From contig DUZJ01000013.1 of assembly GCA_013349615.1 (NCBI GenBank), forward strand, positions 1 through 55,017: DNA of 55,017 nucleotides. The letters run 5' to 3'. Numbering within the stretch: the stretch's first letter is position 1; the number at the start of each line of letters is the position of its first letter. The notes beneath the pieces are model-generated. The model was not told the DNA's origin. It saw nothing but the letters and a program-made list of their open reading frames with translations, and searched no databases. The position numbers and the translations under genes are program-made. The stretch comes from Planctomycetota bacterium. Lineage in GTDB: Bacteria > Planctomycetota > Phycisphaerae > Sedimentisphaerales > Anaerobacaceae. Below are positions 27,801 through 42,800 of this stretch, piece after piece.

Positions 27801-30800
27801 TAGCGGTAATTCTTACAACGTTGGGGATATTGACATCCAGACCGTCTATCTTCAATCCGAACTTGCCCGGCACGCTAAAGGCACTACTCCAGTCTCCGCC
27901 GAGCAGGGCAAGAACGTCAACCTCAATATCAAAGGTGCCTAAAATACCGGTCAGTTCAGCAGTAATGCCACTGTCACCCTGCTGGCTGCCGAAACTCAGG
28001 CGAGCCTCATCCATTCCGATAGCCACCGTAATGACGAGCTTGCCGGCGTCAAATGAGGTATCGGCTAAGCCGATAGAAGGACCAACCAGCACCAGCGGAC
28101 CAAGGGTAAAATCATCGCTCGAAGCGGCGGCATCCTGCGTATCGCTCTGCACGGTGAAATGCGCCTTGCCCGCGGCATTAGCGGTAGTATCGGTCAACCG
28201 CCACTTATTGGCGGCAAAAGTAACCTCTACTTCTCCATTCTTGAAAATATCTATATCGTCATCGGTATTGCTGTCGACAATCTTGTAACGATAGGTCGTG
28301 CCGGACACAAAAGAGACATCGAATTTTTCATTGAGGTTAAAGTCAGGAATCCAGGCATCAGCCACTCCCGCGCCACTCAAAATAAACTCATCTCCATCAA
28401 TAGAACCGGCATCAAGCTGCAAACCTTCGGGCACCAGGAAGGTAACATCGATATAACCCCGCGCAATCAAGGTCTTTAAGTTTACCGAAGCGCCGTTAGC
28501 TGGATTGCTTAACATCGCCGTGGGCGCCGGTGGCGGCAACTGGCTCTGGGGAACCGCTATTGTGAAGTGCTCAGTCTCAGTAACGTTATTGGCGCCGCTG
28601 GCATCCGAGAAGGCCTGGGGCAGGAACTTAACCTGGACATAATATACGTCGTCTTCGGGGAACATTCCGGTAAAGTTATACCTGTAAACGTTGGATTCTC
28701 CTACCTTTTCCGCCCGGCCGTTAATGGTCACGCCATAAGTGGCAGGCGTATTTCCATCAATGGTCAGGATAAATTCCTGGGAGTCGTCGGTAATGGAATT
28801 CTCATTAAGGCCGACGCCATTGACATCATTGAACACCACTTCAATGTAACCGCGGTCGTTCAGTTCCTGAACATCAAAGACTCCTCCATTATAAGGTAAG
28901 TTAAGGTCGGCTGTAGGCGGCCGCAAAGTCGGTGCAGGCTGAGGCACGGTAGCTGAAACGCCGAAGACTGAAAAGCCGTTTACACGCAAATCCTGCAGCC
29001 TGAATCCCTCTGCTCCGCCAAAGGCGAATTTCGCCGCGCCGCTTATACTGAAAGCGCTCTGCAGACCGCCCGAACCATCGGGAATGTTTATGTAAACCGT
29101 GGCGTCGGGAACATCAACCTGCACCTGGCCTATGGGATTACGGGTGAAGCGTACTGTACCGGAAATTCCGAACACATAGTCGTTGCCGACTTTTCCTACA
29201 CCTAATGTTACGCCCCCTTCGAAGACCTCTACTCTCTGCGGGGACGTAAAGACTACGTTGATAGTGCCGGATTCGGGGATACTAATGGTTTCATTAACGG
29301 TGCGACCGGTGGTGTTTATTTTTACTTCGAGGCTTCCTTCGACGTGAATGCCATTGCCTAATCCTATGATGCTGGCTTCTCCTGTGGCATACAGGGCAAA
29401 TGTGCCGTCAGCGAACTTGACAACCCCCAGTTCAGTGTTTTGCACAAGCACGCCGACCGCATCGGGGTTAACCGAACCATCTTCAAGTTCCGGAGGTCCT
29501 CTGCCAAGAAAGACTTGAACGTTTCTGGCCCCGTATAGTGTGCGTTCGGTAGGCAGGCCCTGGTCGACCTTCTGTACAGTAAAATCGCCCTTTATAACCA
29601 CATAGTCGCCAAACCGCAGCGTGCCGCCGGTAGCAGCAAAACCGATGGTATTGGGACCAACATTTATACGGAGGTCAGTATCGCCGACAGTAATTGTATC
29701 ATCAACTTCATTGTCGGTGTTATTGACAAAGAAAGCAATTTCGCCTTCAAGCGCGCCGGCAAAAAGCGTGATATCGCCTTTGGCAATACCAGCCATGCCG
29801 GTTTCGTAGAATATGAATCCGCCCCAGCCGTTTTCTAATTTGCCGTCAGCGGGCAGTTCAGTCTCAAGTCCAACTGCAGCTACCTTAATGACTTTAGTCG
29901 AATTCGGCAGAGTAATCTGTTCAAACTGCAGCGTATCAGCGTAGATAGCATAAGTAGTACCGCTTACATCAAAGCCCAGAGATATCTTCTCGGTGGCACT
30001 GCTTTCGGCCTTCACACGCACATAAGGACCAGCGGGAATATCAAGGGTCTCGGTTCCTCCAGGAGTATTAAACTCTTCGTGTATCGCCTGATTAGTATTA
30101 TTGACAGTCACAGATATCTTGGGGATGGTAAGCACAATATAAGGGATATCAAAATCAGGAGAAATTGACAGCTCACCGGCCATCCCCTTATCATTGATAA
30201 TCAAAAGGCCGGTACCGTCGGTGATACTAAGAACGCCGCCGAGAGAGAACCTTAACTCGGTAACCGCAATCTTTATAATCTTTACGCCGTAGTTATTGGT
30301 AGTCTGCTCAAAGGAGATATCGCAGGTAAGCTCTATGCCGGCTACGCCTAAGGTCACCTCATCTCCCATGGCCAGCAGCAGGTCTTCGGTAAAATCGAGG
30401 TACTCAACGTCCTCCGGTGCAAGCCCGGTCTTAACCTCCAGGCCGTTAGCGCCGAAGCTGGCAATAAAATCCACTACGGCGTTCGGATTAACATCGGTGG
30501 TGGCATTAACCTCCACCAGAATCTCATCGACTTCGAGCGTTACTCCGGTAACGCCAACAAGTTCCACTCCGCCGCGGGCCTTTAATGCATAATAACTCAC
30601 CTCAGATGGCGGCTGGCCTTGCGCTGCTACCGGCTTCATTAAAGCCAGGGCCAGTTCCACATCATCAACTGCCAGACCTATGGCGCCGGCAGCATCGGGG
30701 TCGTCATCGGCATCGATATCGCCGTCAAGGTCGCTATCCACCCAGTACGGGCCGCCCAAACCTACAAAAGCATAAACATTGCTTGCCCCTACGGTTAATA

Positions 30801-33800
30801 TCGATACCTCAACCGGCGTCGGACTTCCGACAATTGTAACATCCTGCACTTGTCCCTTCTGGAAGGCAAAATCTCCGCTGACGTGGACAAACTCCGAGAT
30901 AGTAAGAGTTGCTGTTCCGGTAACCTGCAGGAGATTGCTGGTAAAGTCCAAATAGATTACATCTTCCAGAGCCGGACCGGTGCTAATGGGGATGCCCACA
31001 GGTACTGAAGGCGGATTACCCGGAAAACTCGTGACAAAATCAACCACCACTGTTGAATCGGCAACGTTGGTTCCGTTGACCTGAATCTCCATATCCTGCA
31101 CGCTCAGCGTCAGCCCGCTAATACCCACCAGCGCTGCTGAACCGCGTGCCTTTAAGGCATAATAACTCACCGTAGACGGCGGCTGGCCCTGCGCTACCAC
31201 CGGCTTCATCAAAGCCAGGCCAAACTCGACTCCGCTCAAGGCCAGGCCCATGGCACCACCGGCGTCCGGCGTGTCGCTGCCATTAATGATTCCATCACCA
31301 TTACTGTCCTTCCAGTAAGGGCCGCCTATGCCGGCAAAGGCATAGCCGTTGCCTACGCCTATCTTAACTACCGACACTTCAACCACGTTAGTATCAGTCA
31401 GCGTTACATTCTCAGTCGCACCCTGCTCGAATGCAAAGATGCCGCTGACGTGGACAAAATCGGAAATCGTCAGGGTTACATAACCCGAGGCCCTGATTAG
31501 CTCGCTATCATAATCCAGCTCTATATCGTCTGTGTCCGGACCGGTAGGTATAAGCATCTTTCCGTCGGGCAGAAGCTGAGTAAAATCAACTGCTGCGCTC
31601 CCGTCGCTGCTCTTATTGACCTCCACCAGCACGTTCTGTGCGGAGATTGTTAAACCGTCAATACCCACCAGGTCGGCTGAACCGCTGGCTTTTAACGCAT
31701 AATAAGACGTGGTTCCTCCGGCTACCGGCTTCATTAAAGCCATGCCGAAGGAAAGCTCGCTCAAGACCACGCCCAATGCACCGTCGACAGCCGGGGTGTC
31801 ACCGGCATCAATGGTTCCGTCGCCATTGCTGTCCACCCAGTAAGGACCACCCACACCCACAAAGGCGTGCACATTACTTGCGCCTACCGTCAGCAGCGAT
31901 ACCTGTACTGAGGTGGGACTATTTTTCGGTGTAACATATATCGGCTCGCCCTTGCAGAAGGCAAAGCTGCCGCTGACATACACGAACTCTGATATCCGCA
32001 GCGTCACGAACCCTTTAACCTGCAGTAACACGCCGGTGAAATCTAAAGCCAGTTCCTGTCCCGTAAGAGCAGGGTCAAGATACAGGCCTGGGTCAAGCAG
32101 GTCATCGCTTACTTCATAGACGCCGTCCTCATCAGCGTCCTCTACCTCGCCAAATACCGTATCGTCATCCAGGTCAAGGGCTGTAGGCCAGTCTAACGCC
32201 TCTGCCGCTATTGCTCCTTTGGCGCCGCTGGCCTGGTTTATCTCTATAATAAGATTGCCGACTTCAAGGTCAAAGGCACCAATGCCCACAAACCCTGCAC
32301 TGGCCACCCTTCCTTTCAATCCCAGATAACTTCGGGTATCACCCTGTTCCGATGCCTTGATATTTGCCAGGCCAAGCTGCGCGCCGGTTACGTTAAAGCC
32401 TATGCCGTTTACACCGACGAACAGGTCCGCGTTATTCAATGCAAAAGTAACCAGTGAAGCGTCCGTCAAATCATCGGCCTCAATGGTTCCGTTGCCATCA
32501 ATATCTACATCAATTATCTCCTGCTTAAAGGCAAAGTCCGCTTCGCCGTCAACAAATCCGAACAGGTCGAGAGCAATATGTCCGGACACCTGCAGTAGTT
32601 CCTCGCTGAAAGTAAGAGTCAAATCTACTGCGGGGTCCAAATACTGGCCTGGATTGACCTGGTCTCCAAAAGGATTAGGGTCGGTATCATCAAGGTCAAC
32701 GGCCGTGCTCCAGTCTAATGCCGTATCGCCGGTGGCCTGGTTGATTTCAAGGGAAAGGTTGCTGAGTGATGCTTCGAGGCCGTTAATTCCGGTAAGAGAA
32801 GCGCTGCCTAAACTCGCTGTTACACCCAGATAACTGCGGGTGTCAGCCGGGTCAGCAGGACTAATCTGCGCCAGGCCGAGCTGACCGTCGATAACCTGAA
32901 AACCAATGCCGTTGACGCCGACAAAGGCATCGACATTATTCAGGGCAAGCATGACCAGCGACGCATCATCGAGCGTCTCAGCAGCGCTTAACTTCACGTC
33001 AGCGGTCTGCTTTACAAAGGCAAAATCCCCCGAACCAACGACAAACCCGAACAGGTCAAGATTAATACTCCCCGATGCCAGAAACAGCTCGGCGTTGAAA
33101 TCAAGGGTAAGGTCGATTGCCGGGTCGAGATACCGGCCGGGGTCGACTATGTCGGCAAAAGTAGTGCCGTTTGTATCATCATATTCTACTGCTGTGGTCC
33201 AATCCAAGGCGCTGGCTTCAGTGCCCTGGTTAATCTTTAAGGTAATGTTGGAAACCGAGGCCGTAAGGCCATCGATCCCCTCAAGGGTAGCACTGCCTAC
33301 ATAGGCCTTTACTCCCAACCAACTGCGGGTATCCGTCGGGTCAGCGGGTGTAATCTGTGCTAAACCGAGCTGGCCGTCAACAACCTCGAATCCGACGTTA
33401 TTGACACCGACAAACAGGTCGGCGTCGTTGAGGGCAAATATCACCATAGATGCATCATCGAGAGTCTCAGTATCACTTAACTTCACGTCAGCGGTCTGCT
33501 GGACAAAAGCAAAGTCTGCCGAACCAATGATGAAATCGAACAGGTTGAGTTCAAACCTTCCGGATGCCTGGAATAGCTCTCTATCAAAATTTATCAGCAA
33601 TTCTTCGCCCGTCAAAGGTGGTTCGAGGTATAATCCGGGGTCAAGCTGTGCGCCAAAACCAGCCCCACCCTCCAAAGCAAGAGCCTTGGTCCAATCCAGG
33701 GCCACGGCATCAACGCCGCTATAAGCACCGCCGGCCTGATTGATATCCACCGAAAGGTCAAGGATGGTAGCGTCAAGGCCGGGGATCCCCTGCAGCGAAG

Positions 33801-36800
33801 CATTATCCAAACTTGCTCTTACCGCCAGGAAACTGCGGGTATCACCGGCATTTACCGCCTCGGTACTCGGAGCTATCTGAGCCAGGCCGAGCCTGCCGCC
33901 GGTAACGCCAAAACCGACACCTGAAGCTCCCACGAATGCATCTACCTCGCTTAAGGCGACAATCAAAAGTCCGGCATCATCTAAATCACCGGCCGCAGGA
34001 TTAAATACTCCATTGGTATCTACATCCACATCTATAGTCTGCTTGCTGACAGCGAAGTTCGCTGAGCCGGTTATAAATCCGAACAGGTCCAGGCCGAGGC
34101 TGCCCCTTGCCTGGAACAGCGTATCCGTAAAAACAATATCCATAGTCGTGGTTTCACCGGTAGCTATTGTCAATGCGCCGTCAGGTGAACCATCGTCATT
34201 AAAGTCGCTCAGGGTGCAATCGATAACTTTGGTATTCAGTATGCCGTCGTTGGTTCCGCCAGCCTTGTTAATCTCCAAATCAAAATCGGTAACAGTGAAA
34301 TCAACACCGGCAATACCAACAAAACCGGCGGTTTGCACATCGGCTTGTAACACAGTCCACGTACGCAGGTCAGGGGCGAGGTCTAACGGGTCAGGCACAG
34401 CCTTTATCAACGCAAGCCCAAACTCCACACCGGTAAGAGAGAAGCCCACTGCTCCCGGCTCGCCCTGCGGGCCGTTGACTCCCGCAAAGGCGGTCAGGCC
34501 GCTGGCACCTATCTTGAGCATCTCTACTTCTACTTCTTCCAGCGTATCAGCAACTGCGGCTTTACCGCTGTCCTTCTCAATGGCAAAATCACCGGAAACG
34601 TAGAAGAAACCAAAGAAGCTTAACTCTAAATTACCGTAGACATTAAAAACTTCGTCTTCGAAAAGTATTTCCTTGCTGTTCCCGCCGCCGGTGTCAATTA
34701 CCAAACCTTCGGTAGTGGCGGGATTTCCGTCAAAATCAGTGGCCAGGAAGTCAACTACCTTGGTGTTTTCCACGCCGGCATTCTCTCCTCCGGCCTGGTT
34801 AAGCTCCAACGTGAAAGAGTGTACCGTTGCCTTGAAGCCGTCAATACCAACAACGCCGGCATCACTTACTTCGGTCGTTAAGGCGGCCCAGCTTCGAGTG
34901 TCATCAGGCGCCGGATTGGACACCTTCATCAGTGCCAGGCCGAACTCCACAGTACCGAACGATATGCCCATTGCACCGGCTTGATTTGCTGGGCCGTTCA
35001 CCCCCACAAAACCAGTCACCCCACTGGCGCCCACGGTCATGACCTCTACATCTACCTCGGAAATGTCCGTGAGAGTAACTGTTACCGGCTCGCTGTACTT
35101 CTCAAAGGCAAAAGAGCCGCTTAAGTACACAAAACCAAACAGCCCGATGTCAACATTGCCGCCGGCCCTCAGAACGTCGCCGGTAAAGTCTATATCTATA
35201 CTCTGGTCACCACCAATATCGACCGGATAGCTGCCTTCAATATTGCCGTCATTGTCAAAGTCGCTCTGCTGGAAGTTCACTGCCGCGGTGTTGGGAGTAG
35301 TTCCGCCATCTATAGAGCCGCCGGCCTGGTTGACCTCCAGGTAAAACTCAGTCAGCGAGATGGTCAAACCATCTATGCCAACCACGCTGATGCCTCCCAC
35401 CTCCGCCTTTAACGCCGTCCAGTTCCGCGTATCGGTCGGCCCAGGCTCGGATACCTTCATCAGCACCAAGCCGAAGTCCACTTCACTTAAGCTTAAACCC
35501 ATAGCGCCGTCGTTATCAATCGGGCCATTGACACCTGCAAAGGCTGTAACTTCACTGGCGCCCACGGTCATGACCTCTACATCTACCTCGGAACTGTCCG
35601 TGAGAGTAACAGTTATCGGCTCGCTGCTCTTCTCAAAACTAAATTCCCCGCTCAAGTACACGAACCCGAATAAGGCAATGTCTACCTCGCCCTGCAGGCA
35701 TAAAAGGTCACCCGTCAGGGAGCTTAAGCTGATGCTGGTGGTCTCATCGATATCTACTGCGTTGAATGCACTCTGGGAGAAGTCAATCGCTTTGTTCGAT
35801 ACGCCGTTGTTGTCTCCAGCAGCCTGGTTGACCTCAATATATAGGTCGGTCATGTCTAAGGTCAGCCCCTCTATGCCCACAAGTCCCACGCCGCCTATGC
35901 CAGCTGTCAATGCCGTCCAGCTTCGCGTGTCTGTAGGAGCGGGCTCGGATACCTTTATCAACGCCAGCCCTAAGTTTACTCCTGTTAATGACAAGCCCAT
36001 GGCTCCGTCGTTGTCCTCAGGGCCGTTTACTCCGGCAAATGCTGTCACCCCTGCCGCACCGATGGTCATTACCTCCGCCGCAACTACGGTGTCGTCTGTC
36101 AGTGTCACGCTCACCGGCTTGCTGCTCTTCTCAAAACTTAATTCCCCGCTCAAGTACACGAACCCGAATACGGAAATCTCGAACCCACTCCTAATCCGCA
36201 GGAGCTCTCTATCATAATCCAGCAGCAGGCCCACCGGCGGCGGATTCAGAACCTGGCCAAGGTCAAGGATATCCTCGAGCTCGCCGAACGTGCCGTTTTC
36301 ATTAAGGTCAAAGGCCTTTTTCCAGTTCAGCGCTACGGCCTCATCAACACCTTTTGAGCCGGCGGCCTGGTTCGTCTCGAGAACCAGATTATCAGCTTCA
36401 GCTACGATACCCCCTACACCTAAAAGACCGGCGCTGCCCAGGCTTGCCTTCAAACCAAAATAGCTGCGTCCGTCACCAGCGTCGATATCTTCCTGCCCGG
36501 GTTTAATCTGGGCGAAAGCAAGCTGAGCTCCGGTAAGCTCAAAACCGATGCCGTCATGGGCTGTACCGTCAGAATTGCCCCCTATTCCTACAAAAATGTT
36601 ACAATTATCGAGAGTAACTGTTACCAGAGCGGCATCGAACAAATCAAAACTGCTGTTACCATCGAGGTCAACGTTTATTCTCTGGGTCCTGAAAGCAAAG
36701 AAAGCGCTGCCTCTGACAAAGTTGTAAATCGCCAGGCTCAAGTCTCCCGAAACCTTCAGCAATTCTCCGCTGAAGTCGATAGCCAGCTCCTGCCCTGTCA

Positions 36801-39800
36801 GGCCCAAATCCAAACCGAGGTCAAGCAAATCATCGCTCACTTCATAGCCGCCATCCGGTTCGGAATCCTCCACCTCGCCAAAGACCCCGTCGCCGTCCAG
36901 ATCCAGGGCGGCAGTCCAGTCAAGAGCAACCGCATCTACGCCGGCCTTGGAACCGCTGGCCTGGTTAATCTCTGCTAATAAATTAGTACCATTTGCCTCC
37001 AGCCCGGGTATGCCTATAAGTTCTGCGCCGCCCAGACTTGCCTTCAAGGCTAAGTAACTGCGACCGTCTCCCGCGTCTGTATCGGCTTGTTTGGGAGTAA
37101 TCCTTGCCAAGGCCAACTGGCCGCCGCTCAGGCTGAATCCTGTGCCGCTCACACCCACAAAGACGTCCGCGTTGACCACTGCCAGCGTCAACAACGAAGC
37201 GTCATCTAAGTCATCATCATTTACAGGGTCAAATCCGTCACTATCCACATCCACATCAACTGATTCCGGATAATAGCCGATAGCCACGTCACTGGCCGAA
37301 GCGCTAATCAAATCGAAAGCAGACAGGCTGGACTCGTCGGCGGTAAACGTAAACTCCTCGGTGGTCAAATCGTAGGTGCCGCTTAACCCGATATCATTGG
37401 CATCATCACCAGCATCACTACCGTCATCCATAATCGAGGCGGTAACCACGCCTCCTAAGTCGACCGATGCGGTTGCGGCGCTGAAAGCTAACTGGTCGCC
37501 GCCGTTCTGGAAGATGAGAGTAGGTTGGTCAATAGCCAGAAAACCGCCTATTCCCAGGCTTTCCATGGATACTGAGCCTTCGGCTGTAACCGTCAATGTG
37601 TTGGAATCATTAAAATCAGCAAAATTTATGTTTATGGTGGCATCAGAGGACACCGCCAGAAGGCTTGCTTCAATGGGAATGACTGCCTGGGCCGAGCCGC
37701 CGATTGCAGGAGTATCAAAAAAGCTTGTGGGACTGGCGATGTAGTCAATAAACTCCTGCAGGGTAATCTTGCCGTCATTCTGCTGTGGGTCCTTAAGCTG
37801 GATAGTAAACGAGACGTCACCGGAGGCGCTGGCATCCACCACGGCGATATCCAGAAAAGCAAGTGTGGCGCCGGCATTGAATCCTGAAAGCGAGAACTGG
37901 GCGTTGCCGGTCGCAGAAGCGTCCTTAATAAAGAAAGATTCCGTCAGGGAAGTGCCGCCGACCAGGCCGCCGAGGTCCACACCGAAGGTCAGACCAAGTC
38001 CAAGGCCGCCATTAATGGAAGCGTCACCGCTCAAATCCAAATCAGCAAAGCGTGCATCCTGACCCAACCCGAAATCAAAGGTCTTGGTGAAGGGTGCAAA
38101 CTGGTGGCTGAAATCCACATCGTAGGTCAACTCCCCATTTTCGTATTTCAGGCCGATATCGGAATAATCCAGGCCGAGCTCCGAAGCCAGGACAATCACC
38201 AGCTCCTGGGCAGAACTGAAGCGGGGAGTTCCGCTCACCGAAAAAGTCAGAGGACTGATTATCTCGCTGTCAAAAGTCTCCACGAAATTAATTAGGTTAT
38301 CAAGGGCATCCTGGATGTAAGGGATATCAATGCCGAAGGCCGAGGACATCTCGTTGAGCTGCTGCAGCTTGTCCCGCAGGTCCTGGAGCTTGCCGACGAT
38401 GTCCTGCTGCGTAAGCTGGAGAAAATCCATGAGGGCTTCAGCCCCGGGAAATCCGGGAGTAACCGTAACCGTTACGCCGCTCAAGTCAGTAACATCGGCC
38501 CATACCATGTCCACTTTGGCATCGACCAGGGCCAGTGGAGCGGCCTCACCGGGAACCGCGGCTGATGCCGCGAAGGTCCCGGTAAAAGAAACATCATCTA
38601 CAGAAGGGTCATCATAGAGAGTTATATTCACTAAGCTTGAGAAATCGCGGATAAGCTCTTGTATGCGCAGCTTGCCGTCACCGGCAGGTTCCTGCAGGTC
38701 AACTTCAAAGCGAAGATTCGGGGCCATATTTAAGGCTGCATCAGTAAGGGAAACCGTAAGAAAACCGAAATGACCGACCGCGCTGATATCGTCAGAGGTC
38801 GTAACAATAACGTTATTGATGACAAATTCCGGAGGCGCAGCCGGGATACTATCGCGGGAAAGGATATAGAAACCTGAGGAATCCACGCCAAAGACAAAAT
38901 TCAAGGTTACGTCCACGTTGATTTCAATAAATCCATTTATCTCGATTTGGCCGTTGAGCACGCTGATATCAAGGTCAGCCGCGCCGCTGAGGGTCTTGTT
39001 TATCTCGGTGGTGAACTCATAAAAGCCAGTATTGGAATCGTAAGTATACGAAACGTTGCCGGCAGTGTTATCCAGCCCATCCAGAGCATCGCGTAATGCG
39101 TCAGCATCGGTAATAAGGCTTCCGATGTCGGAAATGCTAAACGCCCCGGTGCCGGTTTCTATCAACCTCCGGAACATTTGGGTGCTGTCGCCGGAGGCGT
39201 TCATCACCTGTGCAATTTCGGGCAGACGCGGGCCGGGATTAGGGTCGGCTATGGGCGTAGGACCGCCCGGCCTTACATTGTTGAGGGCCTTGGCCATGGA
39301 GGAACCCAGGATAGGTATATCATTGGTCAACGCCGTGTCATCGTCAAAAGTAAACAAACCGCACAGCCACTCCCAGGCCGATTTTATTGTCCGCATAAAC
39401 CAACTGGGAAGGTTATCGTCATTTACGTTCTCTACGTTCTCATAGTAAACTATCTGTTTCTGCCCGAAGGCATCAAAAAGCTCGTAATACTCCATCCCTG
39501 TCGAGGTGGTATCGTCATCCCAATCTCCCACCTCAGTACCGGCCAGCACTAATTCATCCTGGTCGGTCCCACTGCCGCCATCGTTTCCGCCGTCATAATA
39601 AATGCCGCCGGGAACAGTGATTGCGCCATTGCCGTGGTCAACGGTTAAGGTATCGTTGCCGTCCTTGCCTTTGAAAAGTATCATGTCCAAATTGGAAAAG
39701 GTGTGAGAAATAACAGGGACCGTAGCGCTTTGGGCCAGGTCGAAAATGTCCACGAAAAGCGGGTTGGAAGCGTTGCGGATAATCTTAAATGAATCATCTC

Positions 39801-42800
39801 CGGAAGTCCCTTCAATCTGGATAATATGGTCTTTAGCAATATCCAGGATGGCATCCCCCCTGATGGTCCAGGCTCCCCGGCCCATAGTGCCGGCAAGCAG
39901 AAGGTCGCTGCTGCTCACCAGGCCGTCGCTGTTCAGGTCGTAAAAGTGTATATCGCTGACCACCGCATTCGGCAGGCCGCTTCCTAATTCGGCCCAGATT
40001 ATTTCACTCTCCTTGGTGGCCTTAGTCAGGGCTTCCGGCTGCCGAAGCCGGAACACGCCCGCGGTGCCGCCGACCAGGAGTATGTCCTGGGCCCCGTTTC
40101 TCACGTATTCAATGGTGTGAAGACCGGTCTGCTTCAAATTAGGAAGATTGCCGGTAATCCTGAACCAATCTTGAGAAGGATCAGCTATATCGGCGATTTT
40201 ATATACATGCTGGGAATCGATAACATAAACTACTTTCCAGTTATCGGGGTCAAGGACAATATCAACTATATCGTCGGCCCCATCAACTTTTCTGGGCTTA
40301 AAATCATCACCGACGTTTTCCCGGTAATATACCGTGCCGGCACGGGAAAAAACGATAACGTCGGCCTTGGGCGTGGCCCCTTCCTTTCCTCCATAGGCCA
40401 GGGCGCGAATCTTCTGGGTCCAGGGAAAGGAGCCGTTAGCTAACTTGGCAATCGGCCCCATATCAATATTCTTGACAGTTTCCAGTCGGTCAGCACTCTC
40501 GTACAGGCCGAATAAGCCGATAATCATACGGTTGTTGTTGATTGCATTGACTACATAAGGGATGTGAATATAGCCCTTAAAGCCGGTTACTAATGAAGGA
40601 TTATCCAGCGGGTTAGTGAGCCCGCTTAAGCGAGGGTCTCCGGCATTGGCGGCAAGTTGTACATCATTACGCGGACTTAAGGGATTACCGGCATTATCGT
40701 ACTTGCGCCAATAAAAATACAGGAAATTGTTGCTCAGCGAGAAACGTATCACCTCGTCAGGCGTAGGGTCACCAGTGGTATCGTAGGGAATACAAGCCTG
40801 GGTATTGCCGTCTCCCACGTGTATCCCCTCCCAGTTAAAGTCGGCACCGGTCTGTGCTGCCGACCCGTTGTCCTGACTACCGGCAATAATAGTATTATTA
40901 AGCGGGTCATAGGCCACGGAATTAATCTCCGTAACCCTTAGATTGTTGTTGAGCGAAAACCATTTGCGGGCAGGCAAAGTGCCCTCGCCCCGGGGATTGG
41001 TAAGCCGGTAAATGCCTCCGTCATCGGACTGCAGCAGAACATTGCCGGTGGTGTCAAAGACAATCGCCCGGGAATCAGCGTGAGGCGCCGTATCGGTGGC
41101 AGTATTACCGACTATCTGCTCCCAGTTACCCGCTGCGGGGTCGTAACGAAAGATTCTGCCCGACCACTGGGTTATGCCAACCTCATTGCCCACCGTTATC
41201 GGTTGGCGGTCACCGCCAACGTAAATTATGTCCCCGTTGGTGGGATCTACTCCGAGCGAGAAATGTAAATCTCCCTGTCCTCCGGCATGGAGATAATGGA
41301 TTGTTCCCGAATCGTTAGAGCTGGGCAGGGGCAAGGCAGTCCAGTTGTCAGCCAACGCTGCTGCCTTAAAAACTCCCGTAAGCCCCGTACCGCCGGTAGA
41401 CAAATATCCTATAACTGCGGCATAAACGTTGCCCGTACCTTCGTGGAGGGTCAGCTTAATCCTGGTGGCATACTGAAGAAGGTCATCTTCTCCGTTGGCG
41501 TCGTTATCAGTGCCCGACTGCAAACCTGTGTTAACCTGTACCCACGAGCCAGAACCCTCTTCCCAGCGGTAAATACCCTTTTTGGGATTGGCAGCGTACA
41601 CCCATATATCATTGGGAGTGGCCGCATCGCCGGGGTAGACGGCCATATCCGTATAGTGTCCGGCCGGCAGGCCCGTGTCATCTCCGGAAATCTTGGTAAA
41701 CACCGTCGTTCCGTCATTGGCTATCTCCCCCAGGAACACTCCGCCGCGGTTATCCACCTTTCCGTCATGGTCGCGGTCGGTATCCCAGGTAGAGACAAAT
41801 ATCACTTGGCCGCCGGCAGTAACCATAGTAGTAGCCACAATGTCGGTAATGCGCAAACCGGCAAAGGTGTCCTGACCCAAAATCTTCCACGTATCACCAC
41901 CGTCAGTAGTATAAAGCAAACCGGCAGCAAGGCCGCCGACGTATGAAGAGCTGAAATTGCCGGTACCGGCAAAAAGTGTATTGTGGCTGGCATCCAGAGG
42001 GCTAAACACCAGTGAGCCTATAGAGAGGGACAAGAACTCATCAGTCAAAGGCGTCCACACCACTGCCTCAGGGGCATCTATCACGTCTATTGTCCCATCG
42101 CCATCATTGTCTATCCCGTCAACAGTGCCATTTCCGTCATTATCCACGCCGTCAAAGGGCATAGTAGCGTTGATGGTCTTCCAGATTCCACCGTTAACCG
42201 TGCCCACATAAATTATGTCGGCGTTTGTAGGATGGGCGGCAATGGCCTGGATGGCGCCTACCGGCGGGCTCCAAATCGAGCCGTCGTCAATCGAACCCGG
42301 ACCTTCCTCGCCCCAGGCGGGAATGGTATTGCGGTAAATCACCCTGCCGGAAAAGGCCAACGTATTCACTGTGCTGGTGTTGGCCCCGCCGGTAAGCTCA
42401 GCCCTCTCAATACCGGTAAGCGCAATCGATTCAATCGTTACGGATTCATAGGATGTGTTGAGACTACTATCGGTGAGAGTGAAATTGGCGTCCCGCTTCA
42501 CGACGAGTGTATCCGTCCCGTTACCGCCAATAATTGTCAATGTCGCGCCGGACAAGATGAAATCGATATCGAGCCGTTCATCAAGGGTAATAGTGTCGTT
42601 ACCGTCACCGGCGTCTATCGTTAGCGAACTGCTCGGGTTATTAAATGTAATACTCTCGAATGTGCCGTTGACGCTCTCGATGACCATCTTCCCGACATCT
42701 TCATGATTTCTAAGCCGGATCTGGTCGTCCCCATTTACCGCACCCGTAGTGCTGGTAAAAATGCGGTTAGCTGCATCGTTGTTGTCGTTGATGGGCTCCA

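Noticed and set aside
35360-36217. A 285-codon Ser/Thr/Pro-rich plus-strand frame
   Set aside because: Antisense shadow of the long repeats. Its repetitive composition copies the sense-strand repeats.
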